Shown here piece by piece: positions 1 to 9,630 of a stretch of 36,387 nucleotides of DNA; the first letter of the stretch is position 1; each line of letters begins with the position of its first letter. Under the pieces are notes generated by a model. It worked only from the letters and a program-made list of their open reading frames with translations, was not told where the DNA came from and searched no databases. Both the position numbers and the translations under genes were made by a program. This stretch comes from an uncultured Oscillospiraceae bacterium (GTDB taxonomy: Bacteria; Bacillota; Clostridia; Oscillospirales; Oscillospiraceae), in NCBI GenBank assembly GCA_944387035.1, contig CALXDJ010000019.1, positions 1 through 36,387 of the forward strand. Reading direction: 5' to 3'.

Positions 1-2313
<2,313 letters not shown>

Positions 2314-2324
2314 GGAGGGATTCC

Positions 2325-2684
2325 ATGGCAAGGAAACGGGTCACATACCGGCCCAGCAAGACCGCCGGAATATTCGGCGTCCTCTGGGGCGCGGTGTTTG
2401 TGGTGATTGGACTGGTGGTGGTGATCCCTTCTGCCGGGGCTTTTGGGATTCTCTGGACGCTGATGGCCCTTGGCATCACGGGATATAACGCCTACTGTGC
2501 CTTCGGCAAGGGATATGTGGGACCGGAGATTCACATTGAGGAAGACGGCGAAAACAGTGCGCCGTCTTCCGGCGGGGACTCTGTCCAGCAGCGCCTCCAG
2601 GAGCTGCGCAATCTTTACGACCGCAGCCTCATCACGGAGGAAGAGTACCAGGAAAAACGCCGGGAAATCCTCAAGGAGCTTTGA
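2325..2684 (+). CDS. Small membrane protein with C-terminal SHOCT domain
   Basis: A 119-residue protein starting at an ATG behind a GAGGAGGG ribosome binding site, 11 bases after gyrA. Residues about 13-35 and 37-55 form two hydrophobic segments, likely a membrane hairpin. A polar linker (about 68-83) leads to a C-terminal helix pair (about 85-119) with the SHOCT pattern: LQELRNLYDRSLITEEEYQ followed by a KRREIL-type end. SHOCT domains are short oligomerisation or targeting modules and give no specific function. The position suggests read-through from gyrA, and a strong hairpin follows the stop. The topology is a clear reading; the role is unknown. Confidence 0.85.
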   Translation: MARKRVTYRPSKTAGIFGVLWGAVFVVIGLVVVIPSAGAFGILWTLMALGITGYNAYCAFGKGYVGPEIHIEEDGENSAPSSGGDSVQQRLQELRNLYDRSLITEEEYQEKRREILKEL

Positions 2685-2699
2685 TTCCTGAAAAAGGAA

Positions 2700-2738
2700 A
2701 CGCGCACGCGCGGCCGATTTCCGGCCGCGCGTGCGCGT
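2700..2738. terminator. Hairpin between gyrA operon and xre gene
   Basis: A perfect 16-bp inverted repeat (2700-2715 with 2723-2738) around a 7-base loop, almost all G/C. The T-rich tract (TTTCCTTTTT) follows it on the minus strand, so it is a better intrinsic terminator for the minus-strand XRE gene. It probably also stops transcription from the gyrA side. Confidence 0.75.
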
Positions 2739-2740
2739 CG

Positions 2741-2977
2741 TTATTCCTTGAATTCAAAAAGCTTTGCAAGAGGGATATTCAGGGCTTTGGCAATATCGAT
2801 CAGGGTGTCCACACTGCATGAGCTGACCCCCGTCTCAATCCGCTGAATAAAGGCTCGGCTGATCCCGTCTTCTCCGCACTCGTCTGCCAACTGCTGTTGG
2901 GTCATACGGCGTTCCTTGCGGTAATAGAGAATATTCAAGCCAATTTTAATCCATTCCTTATAGTGGCGCATATCCAT
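2741..2977 (-). CDS. Small XRE-family helix-turn-helix regulator
   Basis: A 78-residue protein that is essentially one Cro/C1-type DNA-binding domain. The core runs from RMTQQQLADECG (about residue 24) through SRAFIQRIETG, and the segment SVDTLIDIAKALNIPLAKLF closes the five-helix fold. There is no effector or dimerisation domain. The ATG has a GAGGTG ribosome binding site about 8 bases upstream. It diverges from the RNase H gene across an AT-rich spacer (2978-3108) that could hold its operator. The gene and spacer are visibly AT-richer than their surroundings, which may mean recent acquisition. Target genes cannot be named. Confidence 0.85.
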   Translation of the reverse strand: MDMRHYKEWIKIGLNILYYRKERRMTQQQLADECGEDGISRAFIQRIETGVSSCSVDTLIDIAKALNIPLAKLFEFKE

Positions 2978-3060
2978 GAAGCAGACACCTCATTATGAGT
3001 GTAGGCAGGAAATGATGAAAAATATACGCCTCAAGAATTATTAAATGATAACTAATAGTG

Positions 3061-3088
3061 TTCAAATAAAATCAAACTATGATATAAT
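3061..3088 (+). promoter_or_regulatory. Promoter for the RNase H gene
   Basis: TTCAAA (3061-3066), a 16-base spacer and a perfect TATAAT (3083-3088), 20 bases before the ATG at 3109. The spacer region is AT-rich. Confidence 0.6.
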
Positions 3089-3108
3089 GCCACTCGTGAG
3101 GTGGTATT

Positions 3109-3750
3109 ATGAAATTGATCCTGTGGGTGCTGCAAGGTTTGCTGCGGCTGGTTGCGCTGTGCGTTATCTTGTATTACACACTGATCTGTAGTATCATGAT
3201 CGTACGTCGCGGCCCGAGGTGGTGGATGCGGAGGTCATGGGATGAGGTCTATGACGTGCAGGACCGCCTGAATGAACTAATTTTAGGAAACCTTCTGGAG
3301 AAGCGAAGCAAGATGAAAACTGTCACGATCTATACCGACGGCGCCTGTTCCGGCAATCCCGGCCCCGGAGGCTGGGGCGCCATTTTGATGTATGGAGCCC
3401 ACCGCAAGGAACTCTCCGGCGGTGAGGCCAACACCACCAACAACCGCATGGAGCTTACCGCCGTCATTGCGGCTCTGTCCCTGCTCAAAGAGCCCTGTAT
3501 TGTGGAGCTGTGGTCCGATTCCAAGTATGTCATCGACGGATTGTCCAAGGGCTGGGCCGCGGGCTGGAAGAAGCGGGGCTGGATCAAGTCCGACAAAAAG
3601 CCTGCCCTCAATCCCGACCTGTGGGACCGGCTTTTGGAGCTGACGGACATCCATACCCTGCATTACCACTGGGTCAAGGGCCACGCGGAAAATGAATATA
3701 ATAACCGCTGTGATGAAATGGCGGTGGCGGAGAGCCGGAAATATAAGTAA
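3109..3750 (+). CDS. rnhA: Ribonuclease HI with N-terminal membrane segment
   Basis: Hydrolyses the RNA strand of RNA-DNA hybrids. The catalytic domain starts at residue 69 (ATG at 3313) and is a complete 145-residue RNase HI. Counting from that ATG, the carboxylates are D9 (YTDGAC), E47 (RMELTA), D69 (WSDSKYV) and D134 (NRCDEM), with H124 (VKGHAEN) the flexible histidine. Upstream, in frame and without a stop, are 68 residues with one hydrophobic helix (about 3-32) and a basic/amphipathic linker, starting at an ATG with a good GAGGTGG site and a TATAAT promoter. The 3313 ATG has only a poorly spaced GGAG. I therefore annotate the long form, but internal initiation giving a soluble enzyme is possible. 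The last 23 codons are copied twice more downstream (see the repeat). Confidence 0.85.
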   Translation: MKLILWVLQGLLRLVALCVILYYTLICSIMIVRRGPRWWMRRSWDEVYDVQDRLNELILGNLLEKRSKMKTVTIYTDGACSGNPGPGGWGAILMYGAHRKELSGGEANTTNNRMELTAVIAALSLLKEPCIVELWSDSKYVIDGLSKGWAAGWKKRGWIKSDKKPALNPDLWDRLLELTDIHTLHYHWVKGHAENEYNNRCDEMAVAESRKYK

Positions 3751-4199
3751 TTTCTCCGGCGTGGCCCTTGTATGCCCCAAAGGGGCACCGGCGCGGCGCG
3801 CCGTCCAGGCGTCCGGCGGAGCCGGAAGCGGCCGCCGGGCGGATTGATTCCGCCCGCAGCGGAACCAATAAAACAGGGCTCCCATCCGGCAAGCCGGATG
3901 GGAAAACCACGCGGAGAATGAATATAATAACCGCTGTGATGAAATGGCGGTGGCGGAGAGCCGGAAATATAAGTAATTTCTCCGGCGTGGCCCTTGTATG
4001 CCCCAAAGGGGCACCGGCGCGGCGCGCCGTCCAGGCGTCCGGCGGAGCCGGAAGCGGCCGCCGGGCGGATTGATTCCGCCCGCAGCGGAACCAATAAAAC
4101 AGGGCTCCCATCCGGCAAGCCGGATGGGAAAACCACGCGGAAAATGAATATAATAACCGCTGTGATGAAATGGCGGTGGCGGAGAGCCGGAAGCGGCCG
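3681..4199 (+). repeat. 226-bp tandem repeat carrying the rnhA 3' end (2.3 copies)
   Basis: Copy A is 3681-3906 and copy B 3907-4132; by eye they differ at one base (GCGGAAAAT versus GCGGAGAAT), a synonymous GAA/GAG change in the rnhA frame. Copy C starts at 4133, matches for about 60 bases through GAGAGCCGGAA, then leaves the unit. Each unit holds the last codons and stop of rnhA (about 70 bp) plus about 156 bp of GC-rich noncoding DNA with three inverted repeats: TGCCCC/GGGGCA, GGGCGG/CCGCCC and a 10-bp CCCATCCGGC/GCCGGATGGG stem. Only copy A is joined to a full gene. The junctions share CCACGCGG. The near identity implies recent duplication. Confidence 0.95.
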
Positions 4200-4495
4200 G
4201 GAAAGCTATTTTTGCGGCCGGGGTATCAGCTGCGCCGGATTTCCCCTGGTTTGGGAGGCAGAGAAAGAATCCACAAACTTTCCGCTTTTGTGGAAAAGTC
4301 GGGGCGCTTTTCTGAAAAATGCAGCGGATTCCGGCCAATTTGCAGGGGTTTTCCAGGAAAAATACGGCTGGTGTGGATCATTTACAAACTGTTCACATCA
4401 AACACATAATTCGGTAAAGATTATCGGGTATTGTATCATCAAGCAAAGGGTCCTCCCAACCCGATGCATTTTCTCCCTCCTAAAACACACACAGC
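4200..4495. other. Non-coding stretch after the rnhA repeat
   Basis: No convincing gene is present. The frame of repeat copy C stays open to 4409, but it lacks coding character and only extends the rnhA tail fragment. The stretch holds one TGTGGAAAA nonamer (4289-4297) and ends in a pair of terminators. Confidence 0.6.
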
Positions 4496-4524
4496 AAAAA
4501 GGACCGCCATCGGCGGTCCTTTTT
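4496..4524. terminator. Bidirectional intrinsic terminator
   Basis: AAAAAGGACCGCC (4496-4508) pairs perfectly with GGCGGTCCTTTTT (4512-4524) around a 3-base loop, giving an A-tract / stem / T-tract that works in both directions. Confidence 0.9.
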
Positions 4525-4534
4525 GTGCCCTCTC

Positions 4535-4559
4535 CCCTCCCCCATGCGGGAGGGTTTTT
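4535..4559 (+). terminator. Second, tandem intrinsic terminator
   Basis: CCCTCCC (4535-4541) pairs with GGGAGGG (4548-4554) and is followed by TTTTT. It lies 10 bases after the first terminator and just before the nadE promoter, insulating nadE. Confidence 0.8.
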
Positions 4560-4570
4560 GCGTGTGTTTC

Positions 4571-4599
4571 TTGTCAGGGGGAAAAAAGCGGTGTACAAT
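4571..4599 (+). promoter_or_regulatory. nadE promoter
   Basis: TTGTCA (4571-4576), a 17-base spacer and TACAAT (4594-4599), followed by an AGGAGG site before the ATG at 4640. This near-consensus sigma-A promoter excludes the in-frame ATG at 4523 as the start. Confidence 0.8.
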
Positions 4600-4639
4600 A
4601 ACGGGTGAAATCCAAACCATGCGACAGGAGGTTTTGTTC

Positions 4640-6553
4640 ATGAAGGACGGTTTTGTTTCCGTGGCCTGCGGCACGCCGCCGCTGCGTCTGGCGGACTGTG
4701 ATTACAATGCCGAGCAGACCTTTACCATGATGCGTTCGGCCGAGCAGGCTGGAGCCAAGGTGCTGGTGCTGCCGGAGCTGGGACTGACGGGCTATACCTG
4801 TGGAGATCTTTTCTATCAGGATGCCCTGCTGCGGGGTGCCGAACAGGCTCTGGCCACGGTACTGGAGGCGACCCGGAACCTGGAGATCGTAACCGCCGTG
4901 GGCATGCCGGTGCGAGTGAACAACAAACTGTATAACTGTGCGGTCATTATACAAAAAGGATCGATTCTGGGCATTGTACCCAAGACCCATCTGCCCAATT
5001 ATGGGGAGTTTTACGAAAAGCGGCAGTTTGCTCCGGCACCTGCGGAGGATGACTACATTTCCTTCTGCGGGCAGGAGGCGGTACCCTTCGGCGCCGGGCA
5101 GATTTTTACGTGTGAGAATCTGCCGGAGCTGGTGCTGGGCTTTGAGATCTGCGAGGACCTGTGGGCGCCGGAATCTCCGTCCGTTGCCATGGCCCGGGCC
5201 GGGGCCACGGTGATCTGCAACCTCTCGGCCAGTAATGAGGTCCTGGGCAAGGACCGCTATCGCCGCCAGCTGGTGACGACCCAGTCGGCAAAACTGCTGT
5301 GCGGGTATCTCTATGCCAGCGCCGGAGAGGGCGAGTCCACCTCCGACGTGGTGTTCGGCGCGCACCAGCTCATTGCGGAAAACGGAACGCTGCTGGGGGA
5401 AAAGCGGTTTGAAAACGGACTGCTTCTCTCTGAAATCGACGTGCAGAAGCTTTGCTACGAGCACCGCCGGACCCAGGCCTTCAGCGACGCGGAGGAAAAG
5501 AAGAATTACTGCGGCTTTACCCTGACGCCCGTCACCACCAAGCTCACCCGGTATATCGCTCCCAAGCCCTTTGTTCCCGAGGGAAAAGAGGACCGGGACG
5601 CCCGGTGCCGGGAGATTCTGCTCATTGCCTCTCTGGGCCTCAAGCAGCGGATGGAGCATACCGGTGCCAAGACGGCCGTGGTGGGCCTCTCCGGCGGACT
5701 GGACTCCACTCTGGCGGTGCTGATCACGGGCCTTGCCATGAAGATGCTGGACCGTCCCATGACAGAGATCGTGGCGGTGACCATGCCGTGCTTCGGCACC
5801 ACGGACCGCACCCGGAACAACGCCGTGATCCTGGCAGAGAAGCTGGGCGCGACGCTGCGCACTGTGGACATCTCCGCCAGTGTCCGCAGCCACTTCAAGG
5901 ACATCGGACACGATATGGCCGATCACTCCGTCACCTTTGAAAACGCCCAGGCCCGGGAACGCACCCAGGTGCTGATGGATATTGCCAACCAGACCGGCGG
6001 CATCGTCATCGGAACCGGCGACCTCAGCGAGCTGGCTCTGGGCTGGTGCACCTACAACGGCGACCATATGAGTATGTATGCCGTCAATGCCTCCATTCCC
6101 AAGACTCTGGTGCGGCACCTGGTGGCATATCTGGCCCGGGACAACGCGGAAAAGGACGAGGCATTGCGGGATGTGCTGGAGGATATTCTGGATACGCCCG
6201 TCTCTCCGGAGCTGCTGCCCGCCGTGCAGGGTCAGATCAGCCAGAAGACCGAGGACCTGGTGGGACCCTATGAGCTCCACGACTTCTTCCTGTATTATCT
6301 GCTCCGCTGGGGCTATTCGCCCCGGAAGATCTACCGGCTGGCCCAGTACGCTCTGGGCGGACAGTACAGCCAGGAGGTCATTTTGAAGTGGCTCAAGACC
6401 TTCTACCGGCGCTTTTTCTCTCAGCAGTTCAAGCGCAACTGTTTGCCGGACGGCCCCAAGGTGGGTACGGTGGCCCTGTCCCCCCGCGGCGACTGGCGGA
6501 TGCCCAGCGACGCCCAGTGGACACTGTGGCAAGCAGAGCTGGAGACGCTGTAA
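4640..6553 (+). CDS. nadE: Glutamine-dependent NAD+ synthetase
   Basis: Catalyses the last step of NAD synthesis, ATP-dependent amidation of nicotinic acid adenine dinucleotide, using ammonia released from glutamine by its own N-terminal domain. The 637-residue protein has a nitrilase-fold glutaminase (about 1-290) with the triad E46 (LPELGLTGY), K115 (PKTHLPNYGEF) and C171 (FEICEDLW). A NAD synthetase domain follows with the PP-loop SGGLDS (351-356) and the NAD-binding segment GTGDLSELALGWCTY. The length fits the bacterial two-domain class. The start is fixed by the promoter at 4571-4599 and by AGGAGG 8 bases before the ATG. The gene is monocistronic between terminators. Its last codons reappear as a degraded direct copy about 200 bp downstream. 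Confidence 0.96.
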   Translation: MKDGFVSVACGTPPLRLADCDYNAEQTFTMMRSAEQAGAKVLVLPELGLTGYTCGDLFYQDALLRGAEQALATVLEATRNLEIVTAVGMPVRVNNKLYNCAVIIQKGSILGIVPKTHLPNYGEFYEKRQFAPAPAEDDYISFCGQEAVPFGAGQIFTCENLPELVLGFEICEDLWAPESPSVAMARAGATVICNLSASNEVLGKDRYRRQLVTTQSAKLLCGYLYASAGEGESTSDVVFGAHQLIAENGTLLGEKRFENGLLLSEIDVQKLCYEHRRTQAFSDAEEKKNYCGFTLTPVTTKLTRYIAPKPFVPEGKEDRDARCREILLIASLGLKQRMEHTGAKTAVVGLSGGLDSTLAVLITGLAMKMLDRPMTEIVAVTMPCFGTTDRTRNNAVILAEKLGATLRTVDISASVRSHFKDIGHDMADHSVTFENAQARERTQVLMDIANQTGGIVIGTGDLSELALGWCTYNGDHMSMYAVNASIPKTLVRHLVAYLARDNAEKDEALRDVLEDILDTPVSPELLPAVQGQISQKTEDLVGPYELHDFFLYYLLRWGYSPRKIYRLAQYALGGQYSQEVILKWLKTFYRRFFSQQFKRNCLPDGPKVGTVALSPRGDWRMPSDAQWTLWQAELETL

Positions 6554-6808
6554 GCTGCAAGATTTTGAGGAGCCGGTCGCCTGAAAATGGGGCCAGAGCA
6601 GGCGCGGGATGCGGCTGTGGGGAGAGGAGGCCCGGCGGCGTGCATGACCGTGGCCCCGCAGGGTCACGGGAAGGATACAAAGCCCGGGCCGACGAGGCGG
6701 ATGCCCAGCGACGCCCAGTGGACGGAAGTGGCAAGCAGAGCTGGAGACGCTGTAAGTTACGCGTTTCAGAGGAGCCGGTCGCCTGAAAATGGGGATCAGA
6801 GCAGGCGC
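6495..6808 (+). repeat. Direct duplication of the nadE 3' end
   Basis: Copy 1 (6495-6605) covers the last codons of nadE, its stop and about 50 bp beyond. Copy 2 (6696-6808) repeats it about 201 bp later. Both contain ATGCCCAGCGACGCCCAGTG, then CAAGCAGAGCTGGAGACGC with TGTAAG, then GGAGCCGGTCGCCTGAAAAT. Copy 2 has small changes, including a one-base insertion after GTGGAC that would shift the frame, so it is a non-functional gene end. The 90 bp between the copies is unique GC-rich sequence. Confidence 0.93.
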
Positions 6809-7050
6809 AAAGCGCCGTGTTTTCCCAGTCCTGTGCAAAAAAATGCGGTGTTTCCCGGCCCAAAGTCGAATATCAGGCAAAAAACAGAGGTCCCGGAGAC
6901 GATTTGTCTCCGGGATCTTGTGGTTTTTCCCCAGTTTGCATGGATTTGTGGAAAACGTGCTCTGTTTTTTTCTGCCTATGGGTGCGGCGCCTGCGCAGCA
7001 GAAACCCGCGCCCGCTTTTGCTGTTTGCAGAGCGTTTTGGGTGAAGGTGC
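6809..7050. other. Non-coding stretch between nadE repeat and arsR
   Basis: No gene is supported here. It contains a 10-bp hairpin (6891-6915, next entry), a TGTGGAAAA nonamer (6947-6955) and GC-rich sequence before the convergent ArsR stop at 7051. Confidence 0.6.
6891..6915. terminator. Possible terminator downstream of nadE / arsR
   Basis: TCCCGGAGAC (6891-6900) pairs perfectly with GTCTCCGGGA (6906-6915) around GATTT. A short T-run (TGGTTTTT) comes about 7 bases later on the plus strand, and an A/T-rich tract lies on the other side. The stem is clear; the terminator role is less certain because the T-run is displaced. Confidence 0.5.
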
Positions 7051-7413
7051 TTACTCCTTCACATGATCGAGTCCCTGGTTGATGATGGTTTTCACATGGT
7101 CATCCGCCAGAGAGTAGAATACGGTCTTCCCTTCCCGGCGGGATTTGACCAGCCGGGCACTTTTCAAAGCACGAAGCTGGTGGGAAATGGCGGACTGCGT
7201 CAGTCCCAGCAGCACGGCAATGTCGCACACGCACAGTTCCGATTCAAACAGCACGTATAAAATCCGCAGCCGGGTGGAATCACCAAAAAGACGGAACAAT
7301 TCTGTCAGATCGTACAGAATATCCTCATCGGGCATTCTTTGACGCACCGCCGCCACCAGATCTTCGTGGGCATGCAGAAAATCGCAGCAGTCCACGTCAT
7401 GATCAATCGGCAT
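7051..7413 (-). CDS. ArsR/SmtB-family zinc- or cadmium-responsive repressor
   Basis: A 120-residue winged-helix repressor that releases DNA on binding metal. It shows both classical metal sites of the family. The alpha-3 cysteine pair is C61/C63 in ELCVCD, with a Cys pair at 9-10 that could complete a CadC-like site. The alpha-5 zinc site is D104, H106, H117 and E120 in SLADDHVKTIINQGLDHVKE, the same spacing as in SmtB. The recognition helix is about 71-85 (LTQSAISHQLRALKS). The start ATG follows AGGAGG by 7 bases. The gene has its own strong promoter and an overlapping SmtB-like dyad, so it is probably autorepressed. No metal transporter is adjacent. Zn/Cd rather than As is inferred from the alpha-5 site. 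Confidence 0.92.
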   Translation of the reverse strand: MPIDHDVDCCDFLHAHEDLVAAVRQRMPDEDILYDLTELFRLFGDSTRLRILYVLFESELCVCDIAVLLGLTQSAISHQLRALKSARLVKSRREGKTVFYSLADDHVKTIINQGLDHVKE

Positions 7414-7439
7414 GCACAGGCCTCCTCTCTCCTGATAAA

Positions 7440-7453
7440 TGAATACTTGTTCA
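7440..7453. promoter_or_regulatory. SmtB/CadC-type operator
   Basis: TGAATACTTGTTCA (7440-7453), an imperfect dyad with TGAA/TTCA half-sites, lies at the expected transcription start of the arsR promoter. It closely resembles the TGAACA(N)TATTCA core of the smt operator, recalled from the family and not searched. Confidence 0.7.
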
Positions 7454-7460
7454 ATTGCTC

Positions 7461-7490
7461 ATTATAAGAAAGAAAAAGCAAATTTGTCAA
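7461..7490 (-). promoter_or_regulatory. arsR promoter
   Basis: On the minus strand, TTGACA (plus 7485-7490), an 18-base spacer and TATAAT (plus 7461-7466). Both hexamers are perfect. The operator begins 7 bases past the -10 box. Confidence 0.85.
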
Positions 7491-7725
7491 CAGCCCGATA
7501 CGAGGATTTTTGGGAAGGCCAACGGGGTTCCAGAGTGCTCCCTGCCATAAAATGGGGAAAACGCAGGGCGTTGGACAAACCCATTCCCGTCTTGAAAGCG
7601 GCATGGGATTTCATTCAGGTCAAAAAGAAACAGCTCAGAGAAAAAAGAAACAATGGCAAAGCACCCGAAAGCATGATACAATAAGCCGAATTGCAAAAAA
7701 ATGGACAAGAAAGAGGAAACCGGGA
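7491..7725. other. Non-coding stretch upstream of the thioesterase gene
   Basis: With the arsR promoter and operator this makes a 312-base gene-free interval. No gene is supported: frames here lack a ribosome binding site and family features. A possible thioesterase -10 box, TACAAT, lies at 7677-7682 with a weak TGGCAA 17 bases upstream. Confidence 0.5.
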
Positions 7726-8148
7726 ATGGACGAAAAGCTCAGAGCCCATGTGCTCAAGCGCGACAGCATGAATACCTTCATGCACTATAACTTCAATGAA
7801 CAGGCGGAACTGGAGCAGGATTATGCCGTGTGCAAGCTGGACATCCGCCCCGAATGCCTGAATCCTTTCGGCATGGTCCACGGCGGAGCCCTGTGCACTC
7901 TGGCGGATAACGCCGCAGGCATGGCTGCGCATACGGACGGACGGTTGTATGTAACCCAGAGCAGCACCTTTCAGTTTGTGAAGAACCAGGGCAGCGGAAC
8001 CATTTATGCTGCCGCCCGGGTGCGTCACCGGGGTCGGTCCACCGCTCTGGTCTCCGTGGAGATCACGGGAGACAATCACCGTCTGTTGGCGGTAGCGGAA
8101 TTTACCATGTTCTGCGTGGGCTCTGGGGTGACCGGGGAGCAGGCGTAA
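7726..8148 (+). CDS. PaaI-type hotdog-fold thioesterase
   Basis: A 140-residue single hotdog domain of the PaaI / YbgC-like group, which hydrolyses acyl-CoA thioesters, often aromatic. The diagnostic segment is NPFGMVHGGALCTLADNAAG (about residues 43-62): the HGG turn and the following helix with the acidic residue form the active site at the dimer interface. The later beta strands (TFQFVKNQGSGTIYAAARV, then GRSTALVSVEI) fit the fold. The ATG at 7726 follows GAGGAAACCGGGA. It is monocistronic, ending at a bidirectional terminator shared with the convergent kinase gene. The substrate cannot be deduced. Confidence 0.9.
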   Translation: MDEKLRAHVLKRDSMNTFMHYNFNEQAELEQDYAVCKLDIRPECLNPFGMVHGGALCTLADNAAGMAAHTDGRLYVTQSSTFQFVKNQGSGTIYAAARVRHRGRSTALVSVEITGDNHRLLAVAEFTMFCVGSGVTGEQA

Positions 8149-8254
8149 GACCGCTCTCTGGGGGCACTGTGGAAAACATCCCGGGATAAATGTGTGCTGT
8201 TTGCCCTGCAGAGCGCAAATTCCTGCGAGATGCCGTCAAATTCCGGCAGCAAGC

Positions 8255-8287
8255 AAAAAAGAGAGGACCTTTTGGTTCTCTCTTTTT
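8255..8287. terminator. Bidirectional terminator between thioesterase and histidine kinase genes
   Basis: AAAAAAGAGAGGACC (8255-8269) pairs with GGTTCTCTCTTTTT (8274-8287) with one G-U wobble, flanked by A- and T-tracts. It serves both convergent genes. Confidence 0.85.
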
Positions 8288-8323
8288 GATTTTGTGGAAA
8301 ATCCTTCTCCGGCCGCTCCGGGG

Positions 8324-9559
8324 TCAGCGCCGCAGAGAGATGGTAAAGAGGAAGCGGGTGGAGTCCCAGTCGCTCTCGGCCCGCAGAGATGCCTTATGTT
8401 CCTGGGCCACGGTGGCGGCAATGGAGAGGCCCAGACCGAATCCGGACTTCTCTCCCCGGGAGTCATCGGCCCGGTAAAAGCGTTCAAACAGATGGGGCAG
8501 CTTGTCCTGGGGAATGGGCTCTCCGGGATTGGAGACCACCAGCTGGGCATGACGGTCGGATTTTTGCAGTTTCAGGCGGATGGTACCGCCGTCGGCGCCG
8601 TATTTGATGGCGTTGTCCAGCAAAATGGAGATCAGCCGGCGGAGCTTATCCCGGTCCCCGGTGACGGTGAGATCCGGCGCAATCTCATATTCCAGGGGCT
8701 TGCCGGCTTCAAATGCCACCGGTTCAAAGGCCAGAGCGCAGTCCGTGGCCAGATCCGACAGGGAGACCGCCTCCATAGCGGAAGCAGACGGCATGGGATT
8801 GTTGTCCGCCCGGGCCAGAGTCAGCATCTGCTCCACCAGGACCTTCATCTGCTTGGCCTCGGAGAGGATGTTGTCCCGCCAGCGGGCGGGCCTCTGGTCC
8901 ATGGGGGCGGCTTCCAGCAGCTCCGCATTGGAGAGGATTACCGTCAGAGGGGTTTTCAGCTCATGAGAAGCGTCGGAGAGAAATTGCCGCTGCTGGCGCC
9001 AGGCCTTTTCCACGGGGGCGGTGGCCCAGCGGGAGAGCAGAATGGACACCCCCAAAAGCAAAATCAAAGCCGCCAGCACGATGAGAAAGTACGAGCGCAT
9101 CAGGCGGTGCAGCATGGTAGTTTCCATGGACATGTCCACAAAGGCAATATTCTGATACAGGCCGTTGTCCTGGCGCAGATAACGCAGGCCGTAGCGCTCC
9201 ACAATTCCCTCCTGCTGGGGCTGAGACAGGCAGTCCTGCAGAATATAGGAAAGGGCCTCCGTATCGTCCAGACTGGCATAGGTTCCGCCGGTCACATAGG
9301 CATTGTTGCCCCACACTTCCACCGTGAAATAGGGCAGCAAGACCCGGTCGCCGCCGATGGTAATGCTGATGTCCGGACGGAAGATTCCTTCCCCGTGGCT
9401 CTGATCAGCTTCCTGAATGACCCGCTGGAGAACCTGACGGCTCAGGGTTTCGGCACTGCGCTGGACGGAGAAATACACGGACATGAACACCACTGCCAGA
9501 ACGGCGGTGACCATGGCCATGCAGACCGCCACAAATTTCAGCCGCAGCTTTCGGATCAA
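8324..9559 (-). CDS. Two-component sensor histidine kinase
   Basis: A membrane kinase partner of the OmpR-type regulator just upstream. With the start chosen here it has 411 residues: TM1 about 9-31, an extracellular sensor of about 120 residues, TM2 about 156-176, the H-box FLSDASHELKTPLTVI with phospho-accepting H199, and a HATPase domain with N-box LLDNAIKYG, F-box LFERFYRAD and G-box GFGLGLSIA. The frame extends to a GTG at 9580, but there the codons themselves form the Shine-Dalgarno AAAGGAGGA. A TTG at 9559, 9 bases after it, is the better start. It follows the regulator by about 70 bases on the same transcript. The signal is unknown. Confidence 0.93.
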   Translation of the reverse strand: MIRKLRLKFVAVCMAMVTAVLAVVFMSVYFSVQRSAETLSRQVLQRVIQEADQSHGEGIFRPDISITIGGDRVLLPYFTVEVWGNNAYVTGGTYASLDDTEALSYILQDCLSQPQQEGIVERYGLRYLRQDNGLYQNIAFVDMSMETTMLHRLMRSYFLIVLAALILLLGVSILLSRWATAPVEKAWRQQRQFLSDASHELKTPLTVILSNAELLEAAPMDQRPARWRDNILSEAKQMKVLVEQMLTLARADNNPMPSASAMEAVSLSDLATDCALAFEPVAFEAGKPLEYEIAPDLTVTGDRDKLRRLISILLDNAIKYGADGGTIRLKLQKSDRHAQLVVSNPGEPIPQDKLPHLFERFYRADDSRGEKSGFGLGLSIAATVAQEHKASLRAESDWDSTRFLFTISLRR

Positions 9560-9597
9560 GGCGGATCTCCTCCTTTTCACAGAATTGTCGAAAAGTT

Positions 9598-9630
9598 TGT
9601 GGAAAACGTGGAAAAACCGTGGAAAAACCG
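9598..9630. repeat. Three tandem GTGGAAAA motifs
   Basis: GTGGAAAA occurs three times at 9-11-base intervals (9599-9628: GTGGAAAAC, GTGGAAAAACC, GTGGAAAAACC) in the gap between the regulator and kinase genes. The first is part of the TGTGGAAAA nonamer found elsewhere in the window. Confidence 0.8.

Noticed and set aside
3681..4199. CRISPR array
   Set aside because: The repeat unit is 226 bp, contains coding sequence and has no spacers of its own.
3283..4338. 351-codon minus-strand frame covering the rnhA repeats
   Set aside because: Its internal repetition just mirrors the 226-bp DNA repeat; no start signal or domain.
4170..4409. 79-codon frame continuing from rnhA repeat copy C
   Set aside because: It only extends the duplicated rnhA tail into noncoding DNA, with no ribosome binding site.
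4574..6880. 768-codon antisense frame opposite nadE
   Set aside because: No motif; composition follows from the reverse complement of nadE and its repeat.
9586..9592. TGTCGAA, a match to the Spo0A box
   Set aside because: A single 7-base match between two co-transcribed genes is not enough, and no sporulation gene is nearby.
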